Part shown: positions 51,460 through 62,539 of the stretch, piece by piece
How the letters are laid out: the number at the start of each line of letters is the position of its first letter
How positions within the stretch are numbered: position 1 is the stretch's first letter
The notes under the pieces: model-generated
Told to the model about the DNA's origin: nothing
Database searches by the model: none
Seen by the model: only the letters and a program-made list of their open reading frames with translations
Translations under genes and position numbers: made by a program
Assembly: GCA_021927905.1 (NCBI GenBank)
Contig: BLLK01000074.1
Coordinates: 310,001-374,000 of the forward strand
Direction: 5' to 3'
DNA: 64,000 nt
Source: Chaetoceros tenuissimus
Lineage: Eukaryota; Bacillariophyta; Thalassiosirophyceae; Chaetocerotales; Chaetocerotaceae

Positions 51460-54400
51460 TTATAACATGAGAACATACATACCAATTGCGATAACTACTG
51501 TAACGATTCTTGAACCGGTGGAAGATATTGTTGCATCTGATGAGGATCCAACAGCTCTTACGAATGTTCCATCAGCATCGTCGTAACCATAATCATCGTC
51601 CTCCACGTAGTATTCATCAGTCGTAGGCTCCACTGGAGCATCGTTCGATGTCTCACTTGTATCTCCACCTGAACCAGGATTCAATGGATCTAGGCTGCCT
51701 CCAGATCCATTGCCTCCTTCGACTGGATCACTTTCAACATCTCCGCCAGAGCTTCCCTTTCCTTTAGAGCCGCCCTTGGAAGAACCTTTACTGCTGCCCT
51801 TTGACTTGCCCTTACCCTTCGATACCGGACAATCTACCTTGCCCTTACCCTTGCCCTTGCTGCCTTTCGTTGGTCCAGTTGATCCCTTGGTTGGTCCAGT
51901 TGACTTTCCTTTTGTGGGTCCCTGAAGGTATCTGCCCTCATACTTGCCCTTACCCTTGGTAGGTGATGAAGATCCTTTTCCTTTGCCTTTTCCTTTCGAG
52001 CTTGGAGCAGGAGTAGGTGGACAACTTGGTGGAGCAACAGCGCCCTCTAGATTATATGCAGTTCCAGCTGATACAGAGCCTGAGAAAGAGAGATATGAAA
52101 TGAGCTTTCGACATCAAAGTGAAACTAGCACACATAAAAATTGCCTGAACTTACATTCAAAAGAAGACGAACCGCCACCGCCTTTACCCTTGCCCTTGCC
52201 CTTGCCCTTGCCCTTGCCCTTGCTATTACCCTTGCTCTTAGATGACTTGAGGTTTCTAACATATCCCTTGCTATTACCCTTGGACTTGGATGACTTGGAT
52301 GACTTGGATGACTTGGATGACTTGCCTCCTTTTCCTTTACCACCCTTGGAGTCGGATCCTTTGCCTTTGCCTCCCTTGGAATCAGATCCTTTTCCTTTAC
52401 CTCCCTTTCCTTTACCTTTGCCTTTGCAAGATTTACCTCCCTTGCCTTTGCCACCCTTGCCCTTTCCTGACTCAACACACAATTCTTCTCCTGACACAGT
52501 CATGGACACTTCGTATTGCACGTTTACTTCTCCTGGGACAACTCCGTTTTCATCAGCCTGTGGGCGCTCGCAGAAATTAAGTGACTTGGTATAGGTATGT
52601 TTGGTACATACTTCAGGTTCAATACTACCCGCAGGTAGAGACGGAACTAGATCTGTACTAAATGTAATATCTTGTCCATCTAGCATCAACTCAGTATTGT
52701 CTTGGTCAAGCACGATAGGACCATCCATTCGATTACAGATTTCAAAGGTATACTCAGCCTCGACATTGCATACCTCTTCAATGTCAGGAGGTTGAAGTAC
52801 ATTGTCATCAAAAAGTCCAATATTAGTCACAGAACCAATTTCCTCAAAAGGGATAAACACACCGGCAACACCTGGATCAGGGTTCGACAGACAGTCATAG
52901 CCTGTTAGGTCGAACTCGGATATAGAGGCATCATTTGGAAGATTCGGTTGGTAATAAGCAAATCCACTTTTAATGGTACAGCTCAGGGAGGTCTAAGAAA
53001 TGTGGAAAAAGATGGGAAGAAAGAAAGTTCGGGAAAAAGTGTAGGGGAAAAAGAGTTAGTAAAAGTGAATAAAGTGCAATGAAGGAAATAAATGTATGGA
53101 GTAAGAATGTCAGTACTTACATCTACTACTCCATCGGCACATGTGCCTTGGACTGGACTTGGACCTCCATTGATAGGTAGAACGCTATCATCAGTTTCAA
53201 TTGGCGCTACAATAGGTTCAGTAGTTGCTTTAGGTGACTTCGTTGCTTTAGGTGACTTCGTTTTCTTTGATGTGGAAGAAAAGTCTGCTCCATTGTCGGT
53301 AGGTGTATCTAGTGGAGGCTTACCAGTCGTGGTATCGGTATCGGTGGCAGTACCAGTATTACTACTAGTATCAACAATTGCTGCATTGTTTTTTCTAGCT
53401 TTTGGAGCTTTTGGTGTCTTTGGACTTTTTCCAGGGGAAGAATTGTCAGCTTCTCCGTCTCCATCTACAATTGCACCCAAATTATCAAGTCCATCGCCTC
53501 CACCATAACCATAACCATCACCATCATCATCAAGGTCTAAATCAGGAACTGGTGCAGGTACTGGAGCTGGTACTGGAGCAGGAACTGGCACTGGTACAGG
53601 AGCAGGTACTGGTGCTGGTACAGGAGCTGGTGCAGTAGGTTCTGAGTCCGATACTGGTGATGCAACAGGTGCGTCAGAATCCTCATCTGGAACGTTGCCA
53701 TCAGAAGCACAAGATGCACAGCACTTCACAGCTACATCATCAACGCAATTATTTGAAATGCGAGTTGCTGCATTATTAGCAGTTAGCCATGAACAGTTTT
53801 TGTCAGCGGTGCCAGTTGAGGATCCAGAGTTACTGAATAAGAAAGAAACATCATCTACACAGCCATCAGCATCTGTACCAGAGCTTCCCTTTCCTTTAGA
53901 GCCGCCCTTGGAAGAACCTTTACTGCTGCCCTTTGACTTGCCCTTACCCTTCGATACCGGACAATCTACCTTGCCCTTACCCTTGCCCTTGCTGCCTTTC
54001 GTTGGTCCAGTTGATCCCTTGGTTGGTCCAGTTGACTTTCCTTTTGTGGGTCCCTGAAGGTATCTGCCCTCATACTTGCCCTTACCCTTGGTAGGTGATG
54101 AAGATCCTTTTCCTTTGCCTTTTCCTTTCGAGCTTGGAGCAGGAGTAGGTGGACAACTTGGTGGAGCAACAGCGCCCTCTAGATTATATGCAGTTCCAGC
54201 TGATACAGAGCCTGAGAAAGAGAGATATGAAATGAGCTTTCGACATCAAAGTGAAACTAGCACACATAAAAATTGCCTGAACTTACATTCAAAAGAAGAC
54301 GAACCGCCACCGCCTTTACCCTTGCCCTTGCCCTTGCCCTTGCCCTTGCTATTACCCTTGCTCTTAGATGACTTGAGGTTTCTAACATATCCCTTGCTAT

Positions 54401-55510
54401 TACCCTTGGACTTGGATGACTTGGATGACTTGGATGACTTGCCTCCTTTTCCTTTACCACCCTTGGAGTCGGATCCTTTGCCTTTGCCTCCCTTGGAATC
54501 AGATCCTTTTCCTTTACCTCCCTTTCCTTTACCTTTGCCTTTGCAAGATTTACCTCCCTTGCCTTTGCCACCCTTGCCCTTTCCTGACTCAACACACAAT
54601 TCTTCTCCTGACACAGTCATGGACACTTCGTATTGCACGTTTACTTCTCCTGGGACAACTCCGTTTTCATCAGCCTGTGGGCGCTCGCAGAAATTAAGTG
54701 ACTTGGTATAGGTATGTTTGGTACATACTTCAGGTTCAATACTACCCGCAGGTAGAGACGGAACTAGATCTGTACTAAATGTAATATCTTGTCCATCTAG
54801 CATCAACTCAGTATTGTCTTGGTCAAGCACGATAGGACCATCCATTCGATTACAGATTTCAAAGGTATACTCAGCCTCGACATTGCATACCTCTTCAATG
54901 TCAGGAGGTTGAAGTACATTGTCATCAAAAAGTCCAATATTAGTCACAGAACCAATTTCCTCAAAAGGGATAAACACACCGGCAACACCTGGATCAGGGT
55001 TCGACAGACAGTCATAGCCTGTTAGGTCGAACTCGGATATAGAGGCATCATTTGGAAGATTCGGTTGGTAATAAGCAAATCCACTTTTAATGGTACAGCT
55101 CAGGGAGGTCTAAGAAATGTGGAAAAAGATGGGAAGAAAGAAAGTTCGGGAAAAAGTGTAGGGGAAAAAGAGTTAGTAAAAGTGAATAAAGTGCAATGAA
55201 GGAAATAAATGTATGGAGTAAGAATGTCAGTACTTACATCTACTACTCCATCGGCACATGTGCCTTGGACTGGACTTGGACCTCCATTGATGGGCACAAC
55301 TGCATCGTCTCCGGCTGGCACATCATCATCGGCGGTAATAGCATCATCGTTTGAGTAATACTGATCATCTTCTACAATTGCTTCATTTACTGGGTCTTTT
55401 ACTTTTTCAGGAGCACCCTTTGATGATTTAGAACTCTTTAAAGTTCTTCCAGATACTTCTGCTGCCTGTTTGAGCAACAGAAGTAGGATAGATTGTTTCA
55501 AGTACTTCAT
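51460..55510 (-). CDS. Silaffin-like modular secreted protein 1 (5 exons, ~1214 aa)
   Basis: Exons 55510-55238, 55109-54287, 54211-53121, 52992-52155 and 52079-51460 join in frame; introns are 128, 75, 128 and 75 nt. Order: signal peptide (MKYLKQSILLLLL); SKSSK and acidic segment; Cys domain 1 with YTFEICNRMDG; GKGKG/SKSSK-rich tail; C-S-V-S-A segment with GPTKGSTGPTKG; a small Cys module (NCSWL...CCASC); a PAPVPAP linker; then the same domain and Lys-rich tail again; an acidic Tyr/Asp stretch; and a C-terminal hydrophobic tail (IVTVVIAIGMYVLML) that could be a GPI signal or anchor. RXL sites (RNL, RYL) and a KSSKSSKSSKSSK array occur. It is probably a cell-wall/silica-matrix protein, by inference. 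Confidence 0.8.
51746..53174. repeat. Internal gene duplication, copy A (1429 bp)
   Basis: Near-identical to 53878-55291, including both introns. Copy A is 15 bp longer through differences in the runs encoding KGKGKG and SKSSK. The borders lie inside coding exons (ccagagcttccc at one end, ggacctccattgat at the other), keeping the reading frame. Confidence 0.95.
53878..55291. repeat. Internal gene duplication, copy B (1414 bp)
   Basis: Matches 51746-53174 with an offset of 2132 bp at the left border falling to 2117 bp at the right. About 700 bp of unique coding sequence (Cys module, PAPVPAP linker and Thr/Lys segment) separates the copies. Confidence 0.95.
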
Positions 55511-56653
55511 TATTTGAAGCAAAAGTGTTTTTATGAGCACTTCTCGAGAAGGAGAATGTGGAACCCATGTTGACACGAGAAGCCTTTTGATCGGATAAAA
55601 GGATTCCCGATTTCTTCTTCTATTCAAATTTGTAGAGTGCCAATGTTTACTTTGGAATTTAGAGTGGAAGGAACTGGAAGCTTTCACATATCTTGTGTCA
55701 ATACTGCGACGAGATTTTCTTCTTTGGAAATTTGACCAGTAGAGAGCTTCTCATTTTTCTAAATACCGGGAAATTACTTAAGCCCCTTGAAGTAATCATG
55801 ATCCCGTAAAACTAAACGACTCGATTCGTGAGCTCTCTCCAATTTGTGAGTACAAATCAAGAATCAAGAACCAAGAACCATCTCTCAGTTCTTTACTTAG
55901 AAGACCACTAACATCCGATGCAAACCGAGTAGACACTGTTGAGTTTGACTTGGAAAAGGTGCGCCATGATGGTGACACATGAGAACAGTGGAGACTAAAT
56001 ATTTAGATTCTGCAACAACTTTGTTACAGAGTAGCAGTAGAGGTTGCTTCAACAGCTTCCTCGCTGATGAATTCTATTTGTCAAAGAAAGTTCTATTCAA
56101 TTGTTTGTTGAATTCATTCATAAATGAAATACTTGAAGTGATGACTTGATAGCGTGACAGCTCATGGATAGATGCATGAAATATGTCAATTGATTGTTTC
56201 TCTTTTGCTCGTATGTCACAAATTGCATTTGATTCTCATCATGTGCAGATTAAATGTGTTCTGCGTGTATCCCACACTTCAATAGATTGCATACACATAT
56301 CATTCCCAAAATTATTACCAGTAGTATGCTCGTCGTCTACTCTAGAGGATGCTGAACGTTGATGTTTACCAAATGATGTGAGAAGTCAGTCCATTTAGAA
56401 AATGTAGAGAATGCTTCATCCTATTCGTGCATGGAAACAATTCCAATCAAATGAAAACATCTTTTCAGAATGATTTCAGAAGCAAAATTACGAATGATTC
56501 GTGCTTGAGAAGTGTACTTATACTCAAGAAGTGACAGTAGTGTAGTATTATTATCTTATCGTTACCTACTTTCATTCCTGTTAGAATATTTATATATTTT
56601 ATATAAAGACATGTATTTGATTGCCCATTCCGTTCGGGATGAATACCTCTTCA
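55511..56653. other. Intergenic, 1.14 kb, between the two large genes
   Basis: No gene is supported. It holds the promoter of the first large gene, including the 15-bp motif at 55774-55788, and the 3' flank of the second. Confidence 0.45.
55774..55788. promoter_or_regulatory. Shared upstream motif ttacttaagcccctt (site 1)
   Basis: The same 15 bases occur at 62871-62885. Site 1 lies 264 bp upstream of ATG 55510, site 2 332 bp upstream of ATG 62539, in the same orientation relative to each gene. A shared regulator or a remnant of gene duplication could explain it. Confidence 0.45.
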
Positions 56654-59600
56654 TTAAACCATGATGAAAGCATACAAAAGGATGAGAGCAATTGAGTTTC
56701 TGATTGACTTCTTATCAGTTCCTGAAAGCGCATTGCGATCAGATGTAGATGATGTCATATGGATAGATGAAATGGATGCATTAGCTCCGTATGTGAAGGA
56801 GCTACGTCTGTAAGTGTAACCTTTGAATTGAAAAACGATGTTAGAAAAAGCATAAATATTATAATCATAAAAGAAGCAAAACATGTAGAATACTTACATT
56901 GGGATACATATATTGCTGACTGGTTGCCATGGATTGCAGATCCTCCGCTTGAACTGCCAGAGCTTTTGGTAGATTTTGAACCAGAACCATGTGAAATAAT
57001 AGCAGCAGCTTCAGTTCCCTTTGCCTTTGATGATTTGCTTGACTTGCGAATAGCATAGCTTGTATCGGAGCCCTTGGAAATTATCACAGATGCTTCAGTT
57101 CCCTTCGCCTTTGATAATTTGGTTGATTTGCGAATCGCATAGCTTGTATCGGAGCCCTTGGAAATGATCACAGATGCTTCAGTTCCCTTCGCCTTTGATG
57201 ATTTGGTTGAATTCTTGGAGTCCTTGGAATTCTTGGAGTCCTTCGAATTCTTGGACTTATTTCCGTTCTTTGACTTGTTGTCCTTTTTCTTGATCACTAC
57301 GCCTAACATTCTAGTATCTGAACCCTTGGAGATAACAACAGCTTCAGTTCCCTTTGCATTAGATGACTTGCTGGATTTGCGAACTGCAGATACAGTTTCA
57401 GTTCCCTTTGCATTAGATGACTTGCTGGATTTGCGAACTGCAGATACAGTTTCAGTGCCCTTTGCATTGGATGACTTGCTGGATTTGCGAATTGCAGAGG
57501 TTGTATCAGAGCCCTTGGAGATAACAACAGCTTCAGTTCCCTTTGCATTAGATGACTTGCTGGATTTGCGAACTGCAGATACAGTTTCAGTGCCCTTTGC
57601 ATTGGATGACTTGCTGGATTTGCGAATTGCAGAGGTTGTATCAGAGCCCTTGGAGATAACAACAGCTTCAGTTCCCTTTGCATTGGATGACTTGCTGGAT
57701 TTGCGAATTGCAGAAGTTGTATCAGAGCCCTTGGAGATAACAACAGCTTCAGTTCCCTTTGCATTAGATGACTTGCTGGATTTGCGAACTGCAGATACAG
57801 TTTCTGTGCCCTTTGCATTAGATGATTTACTCGATTTGCGTACAGCAGATACAGTTTCTGTGCCCTTTGCATTAGATGACTTGCTGGATTTGCGAACTGC
57901 AGAGGTTGTATCAGAGCCCTTGGAGATAACAACAGCTTCTGTGCCCTTTGCCTTTGAAGATTTACTAGACTTTCTAGAACTATCCTTATCACCAACAATA
58001 GGAGAATCATCAATGTACGTGTCCATTTGTCCTTGAACATTAATCGAAGTGGAAATATTTTTCCATGAAGTTTTCGCTTCTTCATCGCAGAAATCAATGC
58101 TCTCCTCAACTTTCACAGTTCTACATTCCTCAGGAGCAAATGGTGCATCGAAAAGACCAACTGGAGTGACATCATTTCTATTGACCTTGATTTGTGTAGA
58201 GATCTCATTAAGGAATAGATGATAGGTATCATCGAGATTGCAAATTTTGAAAGTGTAGATTGCAGTACTTTCGCCTATACAGTCGTCACTATTCTCAGGT
58301 AACACAACGAAAGGAGTTTCTTTTCCATTTTCAATAGAATTTAGGCAATCATAGCCATCTAATGGACCGCCCTTAATCCTACACTCAATCTTTACCTGAA
58401 AAAGGGGTGAGACCAACATATAATCAGCATTCAGCTCGAAAGGAAAAAAGAAAACTTACCATAGTATCAGATGAATAACAATACAGTGGATTATCAAAAT
58501 TCCATTCAAATTCTTCGACAATCGCAGAACCTTCAGAACCAACATCTGAGCTATCTTCAATACTGCTTTCAGTACCAGTAGAAGAGTCAGCACTTCCAGC
58601 ATCTGGCTGTTGCCCAGCATCACTACTAGAACCTTGTTTCGATGACTTCGCAGCCTTTGCAGATTTGGATTTTCCTGAATGCTCAGAACCAGCCTGTTGA
58701 CCCTCATTATCGTCACTTCCAATGCTACTCTCGGTAGAAGAGTCAGCACTTCCAGTATCTGGCTGTTGTCCAGCATCACTTCCAGTACTTGTCTCCGATT
58801 CACTATCAGTAGACGATCCAGCACTTCCAGTATCTGGCTGTTGTCCAGCATCTCCGTCAGAGCTATGCTTTGATGACTTGGAAGCCTTTGTAGATTTGGA
58901 ATTTTCATCAGTACTATCAGCAGAGGTAGAAGTAGAAGTAGAAGTAGAAGTAGAAGTAGAAGTAGAACCATCTGGCACTGTTCCTTCATCACTATCGCTA
59001 TCAGTAGAGGTAGAAGTAGAGTCGCCTGATCCGCTATCAGTAGAGGTAGAAGTAGAAGCAGAGCCATCTGGTACTGTTCCTTCATCACTATCGCTATCAG
59101 TAGAGTCAGTACTATCGCTATCAGTAGAGGTAGAAGTAGAAGTAGAAGTAGAACTATCTGGCACTGTTCCTTCATCACTATCGCTATCAGTAGAGGTAGA
59201 AGTAGAAGTAGAGGTAGAAGTAGAGTCGCCTGATCTACTTGAGCTTCCATCATCTGGCACTGTTCCTTCATCTCCGTTAGAGCTATGCTTCGATGATTTG
59301 GAAGCCTTCGTAGATTTGGATTTTCCAGAATGATCAGATCCAGTCTGCTGACCTTCATCATCAGTACTATCAGTAGAGGTAGAAGTAGAAGTAGAGTCGC
59401 TTGATCCACTTGAGCTTCCGTCATCTGGCACTGTTCCTTCATCACTATCGCTATCAGTAGAGGTAGAAGTAGAGTCGCCTGATCCGCTATCAGTAGAGGT
59501 AGAAGTAGAAGTAGAGCCATCTGGTACCGTTCCTTCATCACTATCGCTATCAGTAGAGGTAGAAGTAGAGTCGCCTGATCCACTTGAGCTTCCATCATCT

Positions 59601-62539
59601 GGCACTGTTCCTTCATCTCCGTCAGAGCTATGCTTCGATGATTTGAAAGCCTTCGTAGATTTGGATTTTCCAGAATGATCAGATCCAGTCTGCTGACCTT
59701 CATCATCAGTACTATCAGTAGAGGTAGAAGTAGAAGTAGAGCCACTTGATCCACTTGAGCTTCCGTCATCTGGCACTGTTCCTTCATCACTATCGCTATC
59801 AGTAGAGGTAGAAGTAGAGTCGCCTGATCCGCTATCAGTAGAGGTAGAAGTAGAAGCAGAGCCATCTGGTACTGTTCCTTCATCACTATCGCTATCAGTA
59901 GAGGTAGAAGTAGAGTCGCCTGATCCACTTGAGCTTCCATCATCTGGCACTGTTCCTTCATCTCCGTCAGAGCTATGCTTCGATGATTTGGAAGCCTTCG
60001 TAGATTTGGATTTTCCAGAATGATCAGATCCAGTCTGCTGACCTTCATCATCAGTACTATCAGTAGAGGTAGAAGTAGAAGTAGAAGTAGAGTCGCTTGA
60101 TCCACTTGAGCTTCCGTCATCTGGCACTGTTCCTTCATCACTATCGCTATCAGTAGAGGTAGAAGTAGAGTCGCCTGATCCACTTGAGCTTCCATCATCT
60201 GGCACTGTTCCTTCATCTCCGTCAGAGCTATGCTTCGATGATTTGGAAGCCTTCGTAGATTTGGATTTTCCAGAATGATCAGATCCAGTCTGCTGACCTT
60301 CATCATCAGTACTATCAGTAGAGGTAGAAGTAGAGTCGCTTGATCCACTTGAGCTTCCGTCATCTGGCACTGTTCCTTCATCACTATCGCTATCAGTAGA
60401 GGTAGAAGTAGAGTCGCCTGATCCACTTGAGCTTCCATCATCTGGCACTGTTCCTTCATCTCCGTCAGAGCTATGCTTCGATGATTTGGAAGCCTTCGTA
60501 GATTTGGATTTTCCAGAATGATCAGATCCAGTCTGCTGACCTTCATCATCAGTACTATCAGTAGAGGTAGAAGTAGAGTCGCTTGATCCACTTGAGCTTC
60601 CGTCATCTGGCACTGTTCCTTCATCACTATCGCTATCAGTAGAGGTAGAAGTAGAGTCGCCTGATCCACTTGAGCTTCCATCATCTGGCACTGTTCCTTC
60701 ATCTCCGTCAGAGCTATGCTTCGATGATTTGGAAGCCTTCGTAGATTTGGATTTTCCAGAATGATCAGATCCAGTCTGCTGACCTTCATCATCAGTACTA
60801 TCAGTAGAGGTAGAAGTAGAAGTAGAGTCGCTTGATCCACTTGAGCTTCCGTCATCTGGCACTGTTCCTTCATCACTATCGCTATCAGTAGAGGTAGAAG
60901 TAGAGTCGCCTGATCCGCTATCAGTAGAGGTAGAAGTAGAAGCAGAGCCATCTGGTACTGTTCCTTCATCACTATCGCTATCAGTAGAGTCAGCACTATC
61001 GCTATCAGTAGAAGTAGAAGTAGAGGTAGAAGTGGAACCATCTGGTACCGTCCCTTCATCACTATCGGTACCAGAGTCTTCCGAGCTACTAGAGCCTTCA
61101 TCACTTGAAACTATTCCCTCATCGGAAGAAGTACCAGAGTCTTCCGAGCTACTAGAGCCTTCATCACTTGAAACTATTCCCTCATCGGAAGAAGTACCAG
61201 AGTCTTCAGAGCTAGATGCCGATCCAGAGCTACCGGAAACTGGCTGTTGTCCAGCATTACTATCAGAGCTCTGCTTTGTTGACTTGGAAGACTTTGTTGA
61301 TTTGGATTGTTTACTAGAGCTTTCATCACCTGAAACTATTCCCTCATCAGAAGAAGTACCAGAGTCTCTAGAGCTAGATGCCGATCCCGAGGTACTAGAG
61401 CTTTCATCACCTGAAACTATTCCCTCATTAGACTGACTTCGATCAACTTGATAAGTGCTTCGCCTAAATGTATAACCTATTCTTGCTGTTAGATTCCAAT
61501 GTAAAATAAAATAGTTTTCAGTGACTGTGGCTTACATTTGCATGTTCTCAAGTAACGCATAACATGATCATTTTCTCCCACTTCCAAATTTCTTTGTCCT
61601 TTGCCCACATAATAACCCTTCGCATTTGAGTACTTGCTTGACTTTCCTCGTTTGGATGCCTTATCAGATCTATTTCCTTTTCCTTTGCCACCCTTGGATG
61701 ATTTATCAGATCTATTTCCTTTTCCTTTGTCACCCTTGGAGGATTTTCCAGAGCGACTTGTTTTTGAAGATTTATCACTCTTTCCACCTTTCCCACTCTT
61801 GGACTTGTTACTTTTACCACCTTTTCCTCTTGAACCTTTGCCTTTTTGAGATTTATTGCTCTTGTTTCCTGGTTTCACAGGTTGCACCAACGGTTCATCT
61901 TCTTCAAAGACTCCTTGCATCTTTAAAGAAAGGTTGACCTCGCGGGAACTGAAACTACCTGCTCCCTCAATGTCACATAGGTTCCACGTTTCCATCTTGT
62001 CGAAGACTTTACATTCTTCTGGCTCGATTGGAGCATCAAAGAAGAAAGATGGTGTGATGTCCTTCTTATCAAACCGAACATGTGCCTTCATTTCATCTAA
62101 AATGAAAGAAGAATCGTCTAAGTTACACATCTCAAAGGTAATCTTGACAGTGACTGGCTCAATAGAGCAACTGCCATCTTCCTTGAGTTCAGCAACAGCA
62201 AATGGTTTCTCTTCGCCGTTTTCCATGCTATTGATACAGCTTTTACCATCCAAAGGACCACCTACAATAACACATGAAATACGTGTCTATTACATTTAAA
62301 ATATGGGTTAGTTTCGGAATAAATCTAGTAATGAAGACTCATAGCAAGATATCTATTCCCGTCGCTCAGTATACCGAACTACTCGTGTCAACCTTCACAT
62401 CACATTTTCCCTTCAAATTATTTCAAACTCTACTCACTTCTGTGTTACAATCACATGTATTTGGATTTGGGAAGTCCCATTGTGCGTATGCACTCAGGGA
62501 CTGATATAGAAGTAATGATATCGCTTTGAAAGATCTCAT
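56654..62539 (-). CDS. Silaffin-like modular secreted protein 2 (5 exons, ~1844 aa)
   Basis: Exons 62539-62438, 62286-61536, 61476-58460, 58395-56898 and 56820-56654 join in frame (introns 151, 59, 64 and 77 nt). Exon 1 encodes a signal peptide and CDCNTE. Exon 2 has Cys domain 1 (GGPLDGKSC, FEMCNLDD) and a Lys/Gly/Ser-rich tail ending QRNLEVGE. Exon 3 is a ~1000-residue Ser/Thr/Asp repeat region with interspersed SKSTKASKSSKHSS blocks. Exon 4 has Cys domain 2 (GGPLDGYDC, FKICNLDD) and ~18- and 27-residue repeats of KSSKSSNAKGTE type. Exon 5 ends in a hydrophobic tail (IALILLYAFIMV), possibly GPI. The alternation of acidic/phosphorylatable and Lys-rich parts suits silica-associated proteins; this role is inferred. 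Confidence 0.8.
57300..57970. repeat. In-frame coding repeats, 54- and 81-bp units
   Basis: The tract encodes repeated KSSKSSNAKGTE followed by either TVSAVR (18 aa) or AVVISKGSDTTSAIR (27 aa) in mixed order, about ten units. Related but more diverged KAKGTEASVIISKGSD units lie at 56990-57200. All unit lengths are multiples of three. Confidence 0.9.
58900..61080. repeat. In-frame coding repeats in the Ser/Thr/Asp region
   Basis: Short units (STSTSTDS, SDEGTVPDDGSSSGS) are nested in a larger unit of about 80 codons that also contains GQQTGSDHSGKSKSTKASKS. The larger unit recurs with a 240-bp period near 60289, 60529 and 60775 and with more variable spacing to 59340. The opposite and shifted frames stay open only because of this repetition. 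Confidence 0.9.

Noticed and set aside
51944-54711. Pro/Leu-rich plus-strand frames (PLPLPLPL, LDDLDDL)
   Set aside because: These are antisense of KGKGKG and SKSSK coding sequence and occur twice because of the duplication.
57158-58036. 292-codon plus-strand frame opposite the KSSKSSNAKGTE repeats
   Set aside because: It is the antisense of a repetitive coding exon. Its repetitiveness mirrors the 54/81-bp units and it has no supporting features.
58395-58460. Treating the 56.6-58.4 kb and 58.5-61.5 kb frames as separate genes
   Set aside because: A GTAAGT donor and TTTTTCAG acceptor 64 nt apart join them at phase 0, and the downstream frame lacks its own signal peptide.
58456-61104. 882-codon minus-strand frame rich in Leu/Met/Glu overlapping the Ser/Thr/Asp repeat exon
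   Set aside because: It is the shifted frame of the same repeats, which lack stops in several frames; it has no start context or domain, and the Ser/Thr/Asp frame is the one that splices in phase on both sides.
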